5,117 nucleotides of DNA, from contig JABABO010000264.1 in NCBI GenBank assembly GCA_014238195.1, positions 1-5,117 on the forward strand, in the 5' to 3' direction. Made by a program: the position numbers and the translations under genes. Positions 1 to 5,117 of this stretch are shown here, piece by piece (within the stretch, counting starts at the first letter, position 1; the number at the start of each line of letters is the position of its first letter). The DNA comes from Kordiimonadaceae bacterium (GTDB lineage: Bacteria > Pseudomonadota > Alphaproteobacteria > Sphingomonadales > Kordiimonadaceae). The notes under the pieces were generated by a model. The model was not told the origin of the DNA and ran no database searches. It worked only from the letters and a program-made list of their open reading frames with translations.

Positions 1-513
1 GATGCACCTGTATCTGGTGGTCAAGCAGGTGCAGAAAATGGTTCATTGACAATTATGTGCGGTGGTGATGCTGTCGCTTATGCTGCTGTGGAACCGATCA
101 TGAAAGCCTATGGTAAGATGATCAGGCTTATAGGTGGTGTGGGCGCAGGTCAGCAGGCAAAAATGGTCAATCAAATTTGCATCGCAGGTGTTGTTCAAGG
201 CTTATCAGAAGCGCTCCATTTTGCACTGGAAGCGGGATTAGATGCTAAATCAGTCGTCGAGGTTATCTCAAAAGGTGCTGCACAAAGTTGGCAAATGGAA
301 AATCGCGCTGAGACGATGATTAACGGTGAATTTGATTATGGATTTGCTGTTGATCTCATGCGTAAAGATTTAGGCATTGTACTAGGCGAAGCCGACAGAA
401 TTGGTGTTTCACTGCCGATCACTGCGCTGGTAGACCAGTTTTACAGCGATGTACAAACACTGGGGGGAGGGCGCCAAGATACAAGTAGTTTAATACGGCG
501 TTTTCGAAGCTAA
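1..513 (+). CDS. NAD(P)-dependent beta-hydroxyacid dehydrogenase, 3-hydroxyisobutyrate dehydrogenase family (5' partial)
   Basis: The reading frame is open from base 1 to the TAA at 511-513, giving the last 170 residues of a protein that is usually about 290-300 long. The Rossmann NAD(P)-binding half with its GxGxxG loop is therefore outside the window. The visible part opens with the substrate-binding signature DAPVSGG (residues 1-7), followed by GA.NGSL and GG. The family's catalytic lysine appears to be K54 (bases 160-162), in GAGQQAKMVNQ, with conserved N57 one turn later. The rest is the all-helical C-terminal domain that completes the active site and dimer, including the FAVDLMRKDLG stretch. 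Members reduce or oxidise small 3-hydroxy or 2-hydroxy-3-oxo acids in the cytoplasm, for example in valine catabolism (mmsB) or glyoxylate/tartronate semialdehyde metabolism (garR). The exact substrate cannot be decided from this half. A TTG at 46 is not the start, because family homology continues to the left edge. Confidence 0.9.
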   Translation, partial: DAPVSGGQAGAENGSLTIMCGGDAVAYAAVEPIMKAYGKMIRLIGGVGAGQQAKMVNQICIAGVVQGLSEALHFALEAGLDAKSVVEVISKGAAQSWQMENRAETMINGEFDYGFAVDLMRKDLGIVLGEADRIGVSLPITALVDQFYSDVQTLGGGRQDTSSLIRRFRS

Positions 514-526
514 TTAAGTAGCGCAT

Positions 527-1810
527 ATGACAATGAAGCCCTTTAAAACCTGCTACCTTCATATTGGTGCCCCCAAAACGGGGACAACCAGCATACAACT
601 GACCCTTCATCAAGGGCGGTCAAAGCTATTAGCTGAGGGAATTTACTATCCATCAATGGCCCCAACTCAGGTCTTTTTTGCATCATATTTTAGAGAAAAC
701 CCTAAAAGCATGTTTTTCCACCGACAGTCAGGACGCATAACCGAAGCTGACGTGGATGAGTTTAATGACAGGCTGTGGTCGCGTTTTCAAGCTGAGCTAG
801 ACGACATTAAAAATACATTAAGAGAACAAAATAAAGATCAGATGAAAAGCATTGTTATTTCTTCTGAAATGTTGCCCAGCACTGAAGAACATCAGTGCGT
901 TAAAATGTCTGAATATCTTAATAGTATAGCAGAAAGAGTTGTTGTTATATTTTATGTTAGGCATCCTGCTAGTCAAATGGCTTCTTCAGTGCAGCAAAGT
1001 GTAAAAGTGGGTATGGCAAGCACTAAATTCCCACAAAATTATAAGTTTTACTCGGCGGGGGTGGCTCGGAAATTTGCAAAAACTTTTGGCTTAGACAATA
1101 TGTGTGTGAAAGAATTTCATCGTGATTTGTTAGACGAAGGTGATAGTGTTGTTGATTTTTTAAATATCATAGAGTGTCCAGAAAACGTAAGAGCCACCTT
1201 GCCAGTCATTAAGGAAAATTCTAGCCTGTCGCAGGAAGCTGTGTTGTTGACCGATGCGGTGAATATTCAATTTCCCGAGCTAGAAAATGGTGTTTGGAAT
1301 AATGGGCGCGCGCTTGATCTTGATTTATCCGATATTTCAGGCCAACGCTTTCAATTGGACCGTGCTGTAGTTGAGGAAATTGTTCGCGATTCATCTACCA
1401 ATTTACAAGAACTGCGGGATATATATGGATTAAGATTAAACGACGATGATTATATGCAACAAGTTGATCATAAAACTGAGTTGTTTAATGATCAAACGAT
1501 TAAAACAATTGGTTTGAAACTGAATGAATATCGTTTAGAAACGCAGAAATTACGATCTCAGAGCATGGTCTTTGAGGCGCGTTTGCTAGCCAATGAAAAA
1601 AAATATAAGCTTGCAATAACAAAATTGAAGCAAGCGCTCCAAGCATGGTCAGGTTGTATTGAAGCATTAAAGTGGTTAAATCATATTCAACAACAAGCGA
1701 AGCTGAAAAATGTTGATATAGTTCAATTAAGTAAGAGCCTTGTCATTCAAAATCCAGATAATGACGCTTTTCAAGCCTTTTATGATGAAATTAAACAGGC
1801 GCAGAAGTAA
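527..1810 (+). CDS. Sulfotransferase-like protein with TPR-like C-terminal tail
   Basis: This 427-residue protein begins with the 5'-phosphosulfate-binding loop of PAPS-dependent sulfotransferases, HIGAPKTGTTS at residues 12-22, with K17 as the expected phosphosulfate contact. The second PAPS site is visible at about 138-154, VVVIFYVRHPASQMASS: a beta strand, R145, and S153 eight residues on, the spacing used for the 3'-phosphate. Residues 200-330 are less conserved. Residues about 346-425 form amphipathic helices with TPR character (A.LL..EKKY..AI.KLKQAL). The family moves sulfate from PAPS to hydroxyl or amino groups, often on glycans, so modification of a surface polysaccharide is a reasonable guess, but the acceptor is unknown. 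There is no signal peptide or membrane segment, so it should be cytoplasmic. It starts 13 bases after the dehydrogenase stop, so cotranscription is possible. No good Shine-Dalgarno precedes ATG 527; ATG 533 is an equally weak alternative. The gene looks more AT-rich than its upstream neighbour, which fits variable surface-modification genes. Confidence 0.8.
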   Translation: MTMKPFKTCYLHIGAPKTGTTSIQLTLHQGRSKLLAEGIYYPSMAPTQVFFASYFRENPKSMFFHRQSGRITEADVDEFNDRLWSRFQAELDDIKNTLREQNKDQMKSIVISSEMLPSTEEHQCVKMSEYLNSIAERVVVIFYVRHPASQMASSVQQSVKVGMASTKFPQNYKFYSAGVARKFAKTFGLDNMCVKEFHRDLLDEGDSVVDFLNIIECPENVRATLPVIKENSSLSQEAVLLTDAVNIQFPELENGVWNNGRALDLDLSDISGQRFQLDRAVVEEIVRDSSTNLQELRDIYGLRLNDDDYMQQVDHKTELFNDQTIKTIGLKLNEYRLETQKLRSQSMVFEARLLANEKKYKLAITKLKQALQAWSGCIEALKWLNHIQQQAKLKNVDIVQLSKSLVIQNPDNDAFQAFYDEIKQAQK

Positions 1811-1830
1811 AGAGTTTAGCATATTCACAT

Positions 1831-1862
1831 CATAGCATGGTATCTTCATAGCATAGTATCTT
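1831..1862. repeat. 16-bp tandem direct duplication at the convergent gene ends
   Basis: Bases 1831-1846 (CATAGCATGGTATCTT) and 1847-1862 (CATAGCATAGTATCTT) lie head to tail and differ at one position (G1839 versus A1855). The second copy contains the last codons of the minus-strand kinase; the first lies mostly beyond its stop. A third TAGCAT at 1817-1822 keeps the same 16-base period (1817, 1833, 1849) but the rest of that unit matches poorly, so an older third copy is possible. Collapsing the two good copies to one would leave the kinase reading the same last residues and stop. The duplication is therefore silent for the protein. Confidence 0.8.
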
Positions 1863-3468
1863 CTGGCGTTTCTTCCTGTATTATAGGCACTATAAGCGAA
1901 AAGACGCTCCCACCACTATTAGGGCATTCAAGATTAAGGCTGCCGCCCATATATTCTGCTAGTCCGCGTGCTAGCGATAAGCCTAACCCTGCGCCGCCAT
2001 GCATGCGGGATAATGTGTCATCAACCTGCACAAAATGACCAAAGATTTTGCTGCGGTCTTTGGGTGCGATACCACTGCCACTATCGCGAACCGTTATATG
2101 GAGTTCGTTTTGGTCCGCGGCACTTAGTTCCGCGTTAAACTGAATGGACCCATCATTTGTAAATCGCAGAGCATTATCAAGCAGGGCGTTTATGATCTGT
2201 AGAACAGATTTTTGATCAATATTGATGCTTTGTTCATGCAGAATTGGCTGAATATGTGCGCTAAAGGTTAGGTTGGTTTCTTTGGCGCGATCTTCTGATC
2301 GCTTCATCAGGCTAGCTAGAATGTTAGGCAATAATACGTGGCCACGGTTTATGGTATATTTTTTGGTGTCTAACATCGCAATATCAAGAATTTGAGTGAC
2401 AAGTTTTGTCATGTCGCGGGTTGCGTCGGCTGCAAGGGCGATATACTCAACTTGCTGGGCATCTAGATCACTATTTTCCAGCAAGGTAATGAATCCATGA
2501 ATGCCATTTAGCGGGGTTTTTAATTCGTGGCTCATATTTGCTATGAAACGTGTTTTTGCATTAGAGGCCTCTGTCGCCGTTTGGCGGTTTTCTTCCACTT
2601 TCGCTAGGAAGTTTAAAGCAAACCATACAGCCAGAAATACACTTAGGGCTATAAGGGCTGATAAGGCCCTGATTAACCAAGCATCTGGTGTGCTTGTAGC
2701 CCAGCCAGAATTTGGGGCTGCCGCTAAGACCCATTGTGCACCACCTGGTAAATTTACTAAAGTTTCAACAGGCGTTTTATCAAAGACATCCCTAGGGCCA
2801 AAGAATATATCCCCATCATAACCCTTACCATCAGACCCTTGAATAGCAACAGTAATGGGAAGCGTATCAGACAATAAACCAAACGCTTCATACAGGCGTT
2901 GGCTGTCAAGTGGGATGGAAATGATACCCCAAAACTCCCGTTCGGCTTGATCACTGGATTCTGGTAATTTATAGACAGGAAAACGGACAATAAAAGCCCG
3001 CACACCTTGCATCAGTGTTGTTGGTCCTACAATGACGGGACGACCTGTCTTGCGAACTTGGAACGCAGCATCACGCCGGCTAGGAAGTTGATGATAATTA
3101 ATCCCAATTACTTGCTCGTTACCCTCAAGTGGATACACAAACTTCACAGTAAAATCTGGTGCAGCAACTATGGACCGTATGAACGGGTAGCGTTCCACCA
3201 TATCGGCTGCAAGATAATTAAACTCCTTCAAACCCATATCTGGCCGTGCGCTGAATGTTGCTACTAATCCGCTGATCAAATAACTACTGTTCGCGAAACG
3301 GTCTTCGATTTGCTCCCGCACAAGGGCAGATTCCTTTGTTACAAGCTCGCGCTCGGACGCTAGGGTGCGCTTATGGCTGGCATCAATAAGAAAGGAGGAT
3401 AAAATTTGGAAAAGCAGCAGCGAAAAAAGACAGGATGCTGCCAACCAAATTTTCATCTTTTTTACCAT
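1846..3468 (-). CDS. Membrane sensor histidine kinase with CHASE-type periplasmic domain
   Basis: This 540-residue protein has a first membrane helix at about 6-28, a periplasmic region of about 230 residues and a second helix at about 264-288. The periplasmic part resembles CHASE sensor domains (YPFIRSIVAAPDFTVKFVYP at 94-113, then the family's arginine- and PVY-containing segment near 130-166). The cytoplasmic part is a canonical kinase: HisKA with phospho-acceptor H314 in FIANMSHELKTPLNG, N-box around LLDNALRFT (429-437), G1 box DSGSGI (462-467), F-box IFGHFVQ (475-481) and G2 box GGAGLGLSLA (491-500). All catalytic motifs are intact. CHASE domains sense small extracellular ligands; the ligand here is unknown. 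The protein stops soon after the ATPase domain with no receiver or HPt domain, and no response regulator is adjacent, so it must signal to a partner elsewhere. It is convergent with the sulfotransferase and divergent from rpsD. ATG 3468 gives a full membrane helix but has no clear Shine-Dalgarno; ATG at 3456 (residue 5) is an alternative. Confidence 0.9.
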   Translation of the reverse strand: MVKKMKIWLAASCLFSLLLFQILSSFLIDASHKRTLASERELVTKESALVREQIEDRFANSSYLISGLVATFSARPDMGLKEFNYLAADMVERYPFIRSIVAAPDFTVKFVYPLEGNEQVIGINYHQLPSRRDAAFQVRKTGRPVIVGPTTLMQGVRAFIVRFPVYKLPESSDQAEREFWGIISIPLDSQRLYEAFGLLSDTLPITVAIQGSDGKGYDGDIFFGPRDVFDKTPVETLVNLPGGAQWVLAAAPNSGWATSTPDAWLIRALSALIALSVFLAVWFALNFLAKVEENRQTATEASNAKTRFIANMSHELKTPLNGIHGFITLLENSDLDAQQVEYIALAADATRDMTKLVTQILDIAMLDTKKYTINRGHVLLPNILASLMKRSEDRAKETNLTFSAHIQPILHEQSINIDQKSVLQIINALLDNALRFTNDGSIQFNAELSAADQNELHITVRDSGSGIAPKDRSKIFGHFVQVDDTLSRMHGGAGLGLSLARGLAEYMGGSLNLECPNSGGSVFSLIVPIIQEETPEDTML

Positions 3469-3547
3469 AAAGTCTAACCCAGTTTGACTGCTGCGCGTAC
3501 AATTACAATTAATGACCTATAAAGGATTTCTTTAGCAGCGATTCATT

Positions 3548-3573
3548 AAACTTTCCATGATTTATCATAGTTT
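3548..3573. repeat. Imperfect inverted repeat between the divergent kinase and rpsD genes
   Basis: The core ATGAT-TT-ATCAT (3557-3568) is a perfect 5-bp palindrome with a 2-base centre. The flanks AAACT (3548-3552) and AGTTT (3569-3573) are also complementary, offset by four extra bases (TTCC) on the left. It sits just upstream of the candidate rpsD -35 box and also upstream of the kinase start on the other strand, where a regulator could act on either gene. No T-run makes it a terminator. An operator role is inference only. Confidence 0.35.
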
Positions 3574-3576
3574 TGG

Positions 3577-3605
3577 TTGACAATTCGTTACGAACCGATT
3601 AGTCA
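3577..3605 (+). promoter_or_regulatory. Candidate rpsD promoter
   Basis: TTGACA at 3577-3582 is a perfect sigma-70 type -35 hexamer. No convincing -10 follows at standard spacing: TAGTCA at 3600-3605 (17-base spacer) keeps little beyond the leading TA, and GATTAG at 3597-3602 is closer to consensus but only 14 bases away. Alphaproteobacterial -10 boxes are often poorly conserved, which makes this tolerable. The spacer contains the perfect palindrome TTCGT-T-ACGAA (3584-3594). If the promoter is right, the rpsD transcript has a leader of roughly 100 bases. Confidence 0.4.
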
Positions 3606-3620
3606 GCGCTTCTCAACGAA

Positions 3621-3692
3621 TGGATAAGGCAAAGGTGATCTTATCCGCGTGGGTAACTTTGTGCAACGAAATTTGACGCACACCGCCCACGG
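3621..3692 (+). promoter_or_regulatory. Potentially structured rpsD 5' leader, two adjacent stem-loops
   Basis: Two helices can form side by side just before the rpsD ribosome binding site. Helix 1 pairs GGATAAG (3622-3628) with CTTATCC (3640-3646), seven Watson-Crick pairs, with U3621-G3647 as a possible eighth, around an 11-base loop. Helix 2 pairs CGTGGG (3648-3653) with CCCACG (3686-3691). Inside it, TGTGC (3660-3664) pairs with GCACA (3678-3682). The helices abut with no unpaired base if the U-G pair is left out, so they could stack. The Shine-Dalgarno starts 11 bases after helix 2. S4 represses its own translation by binding leader RNA in several bacterial groups; a comparable role here is inference, and I do not recognise this as a named S4 leader family. 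Confidence 0.4.
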
Positions 3693-3702
3693 CGCAAATT
3701 AA

Positions 3703-3708
3703 AAGGAG
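3703..3708 (+). promoter_or_regulatory. Shine-Dalgarno of rpsD
   Basis: AAGGAG lies 8 bases before ATG 3717. This is near-ideal strength and spacing and fixes the rpsD start. It contrasts with the weak or absent Shine-Dalgarno of the sulfotransferase and the kinase, as expected for a highly translated ribosomal gene. Confidence 0.9.
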
Positions 3709-3716
3709 CGATTCGC

Positions 3717-4328
3717 ATGTCAAAGCGTATCCAGACGAAGTATAAAATCGATCGCCGCATGGGCGAAAATATTTGGGGCCGCGCTAAATCCCCAGTGAAC
3801 CGCCGTGAATACGGCCCAGGCCAGCACGGTCAACGCCGTAAAGGCAAGCTAAGCGATTTCGGCATTCAACTGCGTGCTAAGCAAAAGCTTAAGGGCTATT
3901 ACGGCAACATTTCCGAAAAACAATTCCGCCGTTACTATGACGAAGCTGTGCGCCGCAAAGGCGATACGGGTGAAAATTTAGTGGGTATTCTTGAATGCCG
4001 TCTAGACGCGCTTGTGTACCGTGCGAAATTTGTACCCACTGTGTTTGCTGCCCGCCAGTTTGTTAACCACGGACATGTGCTTGTCAATGGTCGTCGCTGT
4101 AACATTCCATCTGCTATGGTCAAAGCAGGTGATGTGGTAGAAATTCGTGAAAAATCGCGACAGATTAATATGGTGATCGAAGCGGCTGGTTCCCCAGAAC
4201 GTGATGTCCCAGAATATCTTAGCGTCGATAGCACTAAGGCAACTTTTGTACGTGTTCCGACACTGGACGAAGTCCCTTATCCTGTGATTATGGAACCTAA
4301 TTTAGTGGTGGAATTCTATTCACGTTAA
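3717..4328 (+). CDS. rpsD: 30S ribosomal protein S4
   Basis: This 203-residue protein is full length for S4 (about 205) and matches the alphaproteobacterial form throughout. The N-terminal domain carries YKIDRRMGENIWGRAKSPVN and EYGPGQHGQRRKGKLSDFG (residues about 9-49). The S4 RNA-binding domain follows at about 94-150, with CRLDALVYRAKF, ARQFVNHGHVLVNGRR and the KAGDVVEIREKS strand. The C-terminal tail ends VVEFYSR. S4 binds the 5' domain of 16S rRNA, is one of the first proteins in 30S assembly and contributes to decoding accuracy; in many bacteria it also controls its own synthesis. There is no zinc-binding cysteine cluster at the N-terminus, so this is a zinc-free form. The gene stands alone, away from the alpha operon with rpsK, rpoA and rplQ, as is usual in Alphaproteobacteria. 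The start is secured by AAGGAG 8 bases upstream. Confidence 0.99.
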   Translation: MSKRIQTKYKIDRRMGENIWGRAKSPVNRREYGPGQHGQRRKGKLSDFGIQLRAKQKLKGYYGNISEKQFRRYYDEAVRRKGDTGENLVGILECRLDALVYRAKFVPTVFAARQFVNHGHVLVNGRRCNIPSAMVKAGDVVEIREKSRQINMVIEAAGSPERDVPEYLSVDSTKATFVRVPTLDEVPYPVIMEPNLVVEFYSR

Positions 4329-4348
4329 ATTGTTATATTTTTAACGTG
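4321..4348 (+). terminator. Hairpin overlapping the rpsD stop codon, non-canonical terminator or 3' end structure
   Basis: CACGTTAAA (4321-4329) and TTTAACGTG (4340-4348) form nine perfect base pairs around a 10-base loop. The left arm contains the last two rpsD codons and the stop TAA (4326-4328). No T-run follows (CAATATTAAAAAG comes next), so it is not a standard intrinsic terminator. It may slow or protect the mRNA 3' end. A competing AT-only pairing exists between TTTTTAA (4338-4344) and TTAAAAA (4354-4360). Confidence 0.45.
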
Positions 4349-4357
4349 CAATATTAA
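4330..4357 (+). promoter_or_regulatory. Weak candidate promoter for the lipoprotein gene
   Basis: TTGTTA (4330-4335) and TATTAA (4352-4357) each match four of six consensus bases with a 16-base spacer. The position, 33 bases before ATG 4390, is sensible, but the region is AT-rich and such matches arise by chance. It matters only if the hairpin at the rpsD stop separates the two transcripts. Confidence 0.25.
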
Positions 4358-4377
4358 AAAGAATGATGCATATTAAA

Positions 4378-4383
4378 GGGGAG
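4378..4383 (+). promoter_or_regulatory. Shine-Dalgarno of the lipoprotein gene, decides the start
   Basis: GGGGAG at 4378-4383 ends 6 bases before ATG 4390. The upstream in-frame ATGs at 4363 and 4366 lie before this site and would add nine or eight residues ahead of the signal peptide, so ATG 4390 is preferred. GTG 4387 directly precedes it and is a less likely start. Confidence 0.75.
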
Positions 4384-4389
4384 ATCGTG

Positions 4390-4764
4390 ATGACACTAGG
4401 AAAAACTGTAAAACCATGTTTAGTTTTGGCGACAGCTTTGATGATGTCTGCATGTGCTACTAAGCAATACGGACGAGTTCAAGGGTTGTCTGATGTGGAA
4501 AAGAAACATTATTCATGCCGGGAAATAGCAATAGAACTTGAAAAGGTAAGGCAGTTTGAGCTTCAGATTGAAGAAACAGGTAAATTTGATGGGAGGACTG
4601 CATTGGGCTTTTTAGGTGATTTTGGTATTGGTAACAGTATGGCTAAATCTGATGCTACAAGGTCTGCGAAAATCAGAAGATACGATTTGGAGAGTTTGCA
4701 GGCAAACAACAATTGTACGGCAGGAATTTTGCCAGCAAGTGAGGTAAATAAATCTGATAGCTGA
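4390..4764 (+). CDS. Small lipoprotein of unknown function
   Basis: From ATG 4390 this is a 124-residue protein. It opens with a lipoprotein signal peptide: K5 and K8, a hydrophobic core (LVLATALMM) and a lipobox MSAC with the lipidated cysteine at C22. The residue after it is alanine, not aspartate, which under the E. coli sorting rule favours the outer membrane. The mature part (about 103 residues) has a predicted helix with SCREIAIELEKV (42-53), then KFDGRTALGFLGDFGIGN (65-82), then a charged helix SDATRSAKIRRYDLESL (87-103). The glycine-rich GFLGDFGIGN segment between helices is the most distinctive part; I recall similar small lipoproteins in other Alphaproteobacteria, without an assigned function. 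C43 and C109 could form a disulfide in the periplasm. It follows rpsD by 61 bases on the same strand but has its own Shine-Dalgarno, and its transcript ends at the terminator at 4805-4843. Confidence 0.8.
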   Translation: MTLGKTVKPCLVLATALMMSACATKQYGRVQGLSDVEKKHYSCREIAIELEKVRQFELQIEETGKFDGRTALGFLGDFGIGNSMAKSDATRSAKIRRYDLESLQANNNCTAGILPASEVNKSDS

Positions 4765-4804
4765 TCATCATTTATGGTAATTACGCAGTCAATGATTTTA
4801 AGAT

Positions 4805-4843
4805 AAAATGATCTATGGCATTTCATGTCGTGGATCATTTTTT
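4805..4843 (+). terminator. Intrinsic terminator after the lipoprotein gene
   Basis: AAAATGATCTATGGCAT (4805-4821) pairs with 4825-4841 through 17 consecutive pairs, closed by a 3-base loop (TTC). The 3' arm runs into TTTTTT (4838-4843). Three of the pairs are G-U (4814-4832, 4816-4830, 4818-4828). In a minus-strand transcript these would be A-C mismatches, so the fully paired form exists only in plus-strand RNA. This points to termination of the lipoprotein transcript, 40 bases after its stop. Confidence 0.85.
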
Positions 4844-4869
4844 AGGTTTCTTTGAAACGCTGTTTTTAA

Positions 4870-5117
4870 TTTTTCATCAGGCCGAAAGCGGTTCTTTGAT
4901 ATCTGCTTGTTAAAACGCTTTTATAAGGTCCGCAGAGTGCGGCCAATTACTGTCTTGGGCTGCTTTGTAAAGAATACCATCACGTGCCTACCTTTCAGCC
5001 TCAAACGGTTTTTCTGACTAGCTTACGCCTTGTCCGCCATGATTCGATGGGCCTTTGACCCAGCAATCATCGTAGCAAATTTAGGGCTTTTACCCTTGCT
5101 GGCTGGGGTTGTATGAA
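4870..5117 (-). pseudogene. Decayed IS5-family transposase remnant, C-terminal part, running off the right edge
   Basis: Reading the minus strand from 5115, the frame gives TMIAGSKAHRIMADKA, a stop (5025-5023), then ASQKNRLRLKGRH to 4984. IS5-family DDE transposases have ADKAY.S..NR..LKGRHRDGI..KAA here, so the stop replaces the conserved tyrosine (TAT or TAC to TAA explains it). RDGILYKAA follows directly but in another frame (4984-4958), as if one base had been lost at CACGT. The first frame then resumes with KRFNKQISKNRFR (4920-4882), matching the family's RFNK.ISK.RFRVEQ segment that carries the catalytic glutamate. The glutamate motif itself is blurred and FGTLKR is not recognisable. The ADKA aspartate (5034-5032) would be the second D of the DDE triad. 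The alignment is from memory of the family, not a search. The element is non-functional as it stands, and I could not find its terminal inverted repeat. Most of this ~270-base stretch holds nothing else. Confidence 0.7.

Noticed and set aside
46..513. TTG at base 46 as the start of a 155-residue dehydrogenase
   Set aside because: The conserved DAPVSGG...GA.NGS signature lies in frame upstream of it, so the gene extends beyond the left edge.
2501..2821. Plus-strand open frame of 106 codons inside the kinase gene
   Set aside because: It is antisense to the TM2/HisKA part of a clear kinase, has no family features, and reads as a shadow frame. The same holds for open frames at 2757-3005, 3007-3267, 3935-4234, 419-613 and 4563-4838.
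4363..4389. Upstream ATGs as the lipoprotein start
   Set aside because: They precede the Shine-Dalgarno at 4378-4383 and would place extra residues before an otherwise complete signal peptide.
4846..4865. Second possible terminator GTTTC-TTT-GAAAC followed by TTTTT
   Set aside because: The stem has only five pairs and the T-run begins four bases after it. The strong terminator just upstream makes it unnecessary.
4927..4944. Hairpin CCGCA-GAG-TGCGG with flanking GG/CC pairs
   Set aside because: It lies inside the transposase remnant with no T-run or neighbouring gene to regulate, and a stem this short is expected by chance.
5039..5116. Short plus-strand frame encoding 25 residues with a hydrophobic stretch (AIIVANLGLLPLLAGVV)
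   Set aside because: There is no ribosome binding site, and the opposite strand carries recognisable transposase motifs in the same bases. The hydrophobic reading is most likely a shadow of them.

Overview
The window looks like ordinary chromosome of an alphaproteobacterium with moderate to low GC. The best evidence is the ribosomal protein S4 gene, whose protein reads like alphaproteobacterial S4 from end to end. A sulfotransferase and a CHASE-type sensor kinase would suit a marine or other aquatic member of the class, but that is inference. I did not find an undescribed defence, mobile or biosynthetic system.

Layout from left to right. Bases 1-513 (+) hold the C-terminal 170 residues of a beta-hydroxyacid dehydrogenase of the 3-hydroxyisobutyrate dehydrogenase type, cut by the left edge. 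Thirteen bases later (527-1810, +) comes a PAPS-dependent sulfotransferase-like protein with a TPR-like C-terminal tail. It converges on a membrane sensor histidine kinase (3468-1846, -) with CHASE, HisKA and HATPase domains and no receiver. The short convergent gap and the kinase 3' end carry a 16-bp tandem duplication. The kinase is divergent from rpsD (3717-4328, +). The 248-bp gap between their starts holds a candidate rpsD promoter, two palindromes and a potentially structured rpsD leader. A 9-bp hairpin overlaps the rpsD stop codon. Next is a small lipoprotein of unknown function (4390-4764, +), ended by a strong intrinsic terminator (4805-4843).

The last ~270 bases carry no intact gene. 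On the minus strand they read as the decayed C-terminal part of an IS5-family transposase, running off the right edge, with a stop in place of a conserved tyrosine and at least one frameshift.

The genes do not form an obvious single pathway. The dehydrogenase and sulfotransferase could share a transcript. rpsD and the lipoprotein lie on the same strand, but the lipoprotein has its own ribosome binding site and possibly its own promoter. The kinase has no response regulator beside it, so it is an orphan as far as this window shows.
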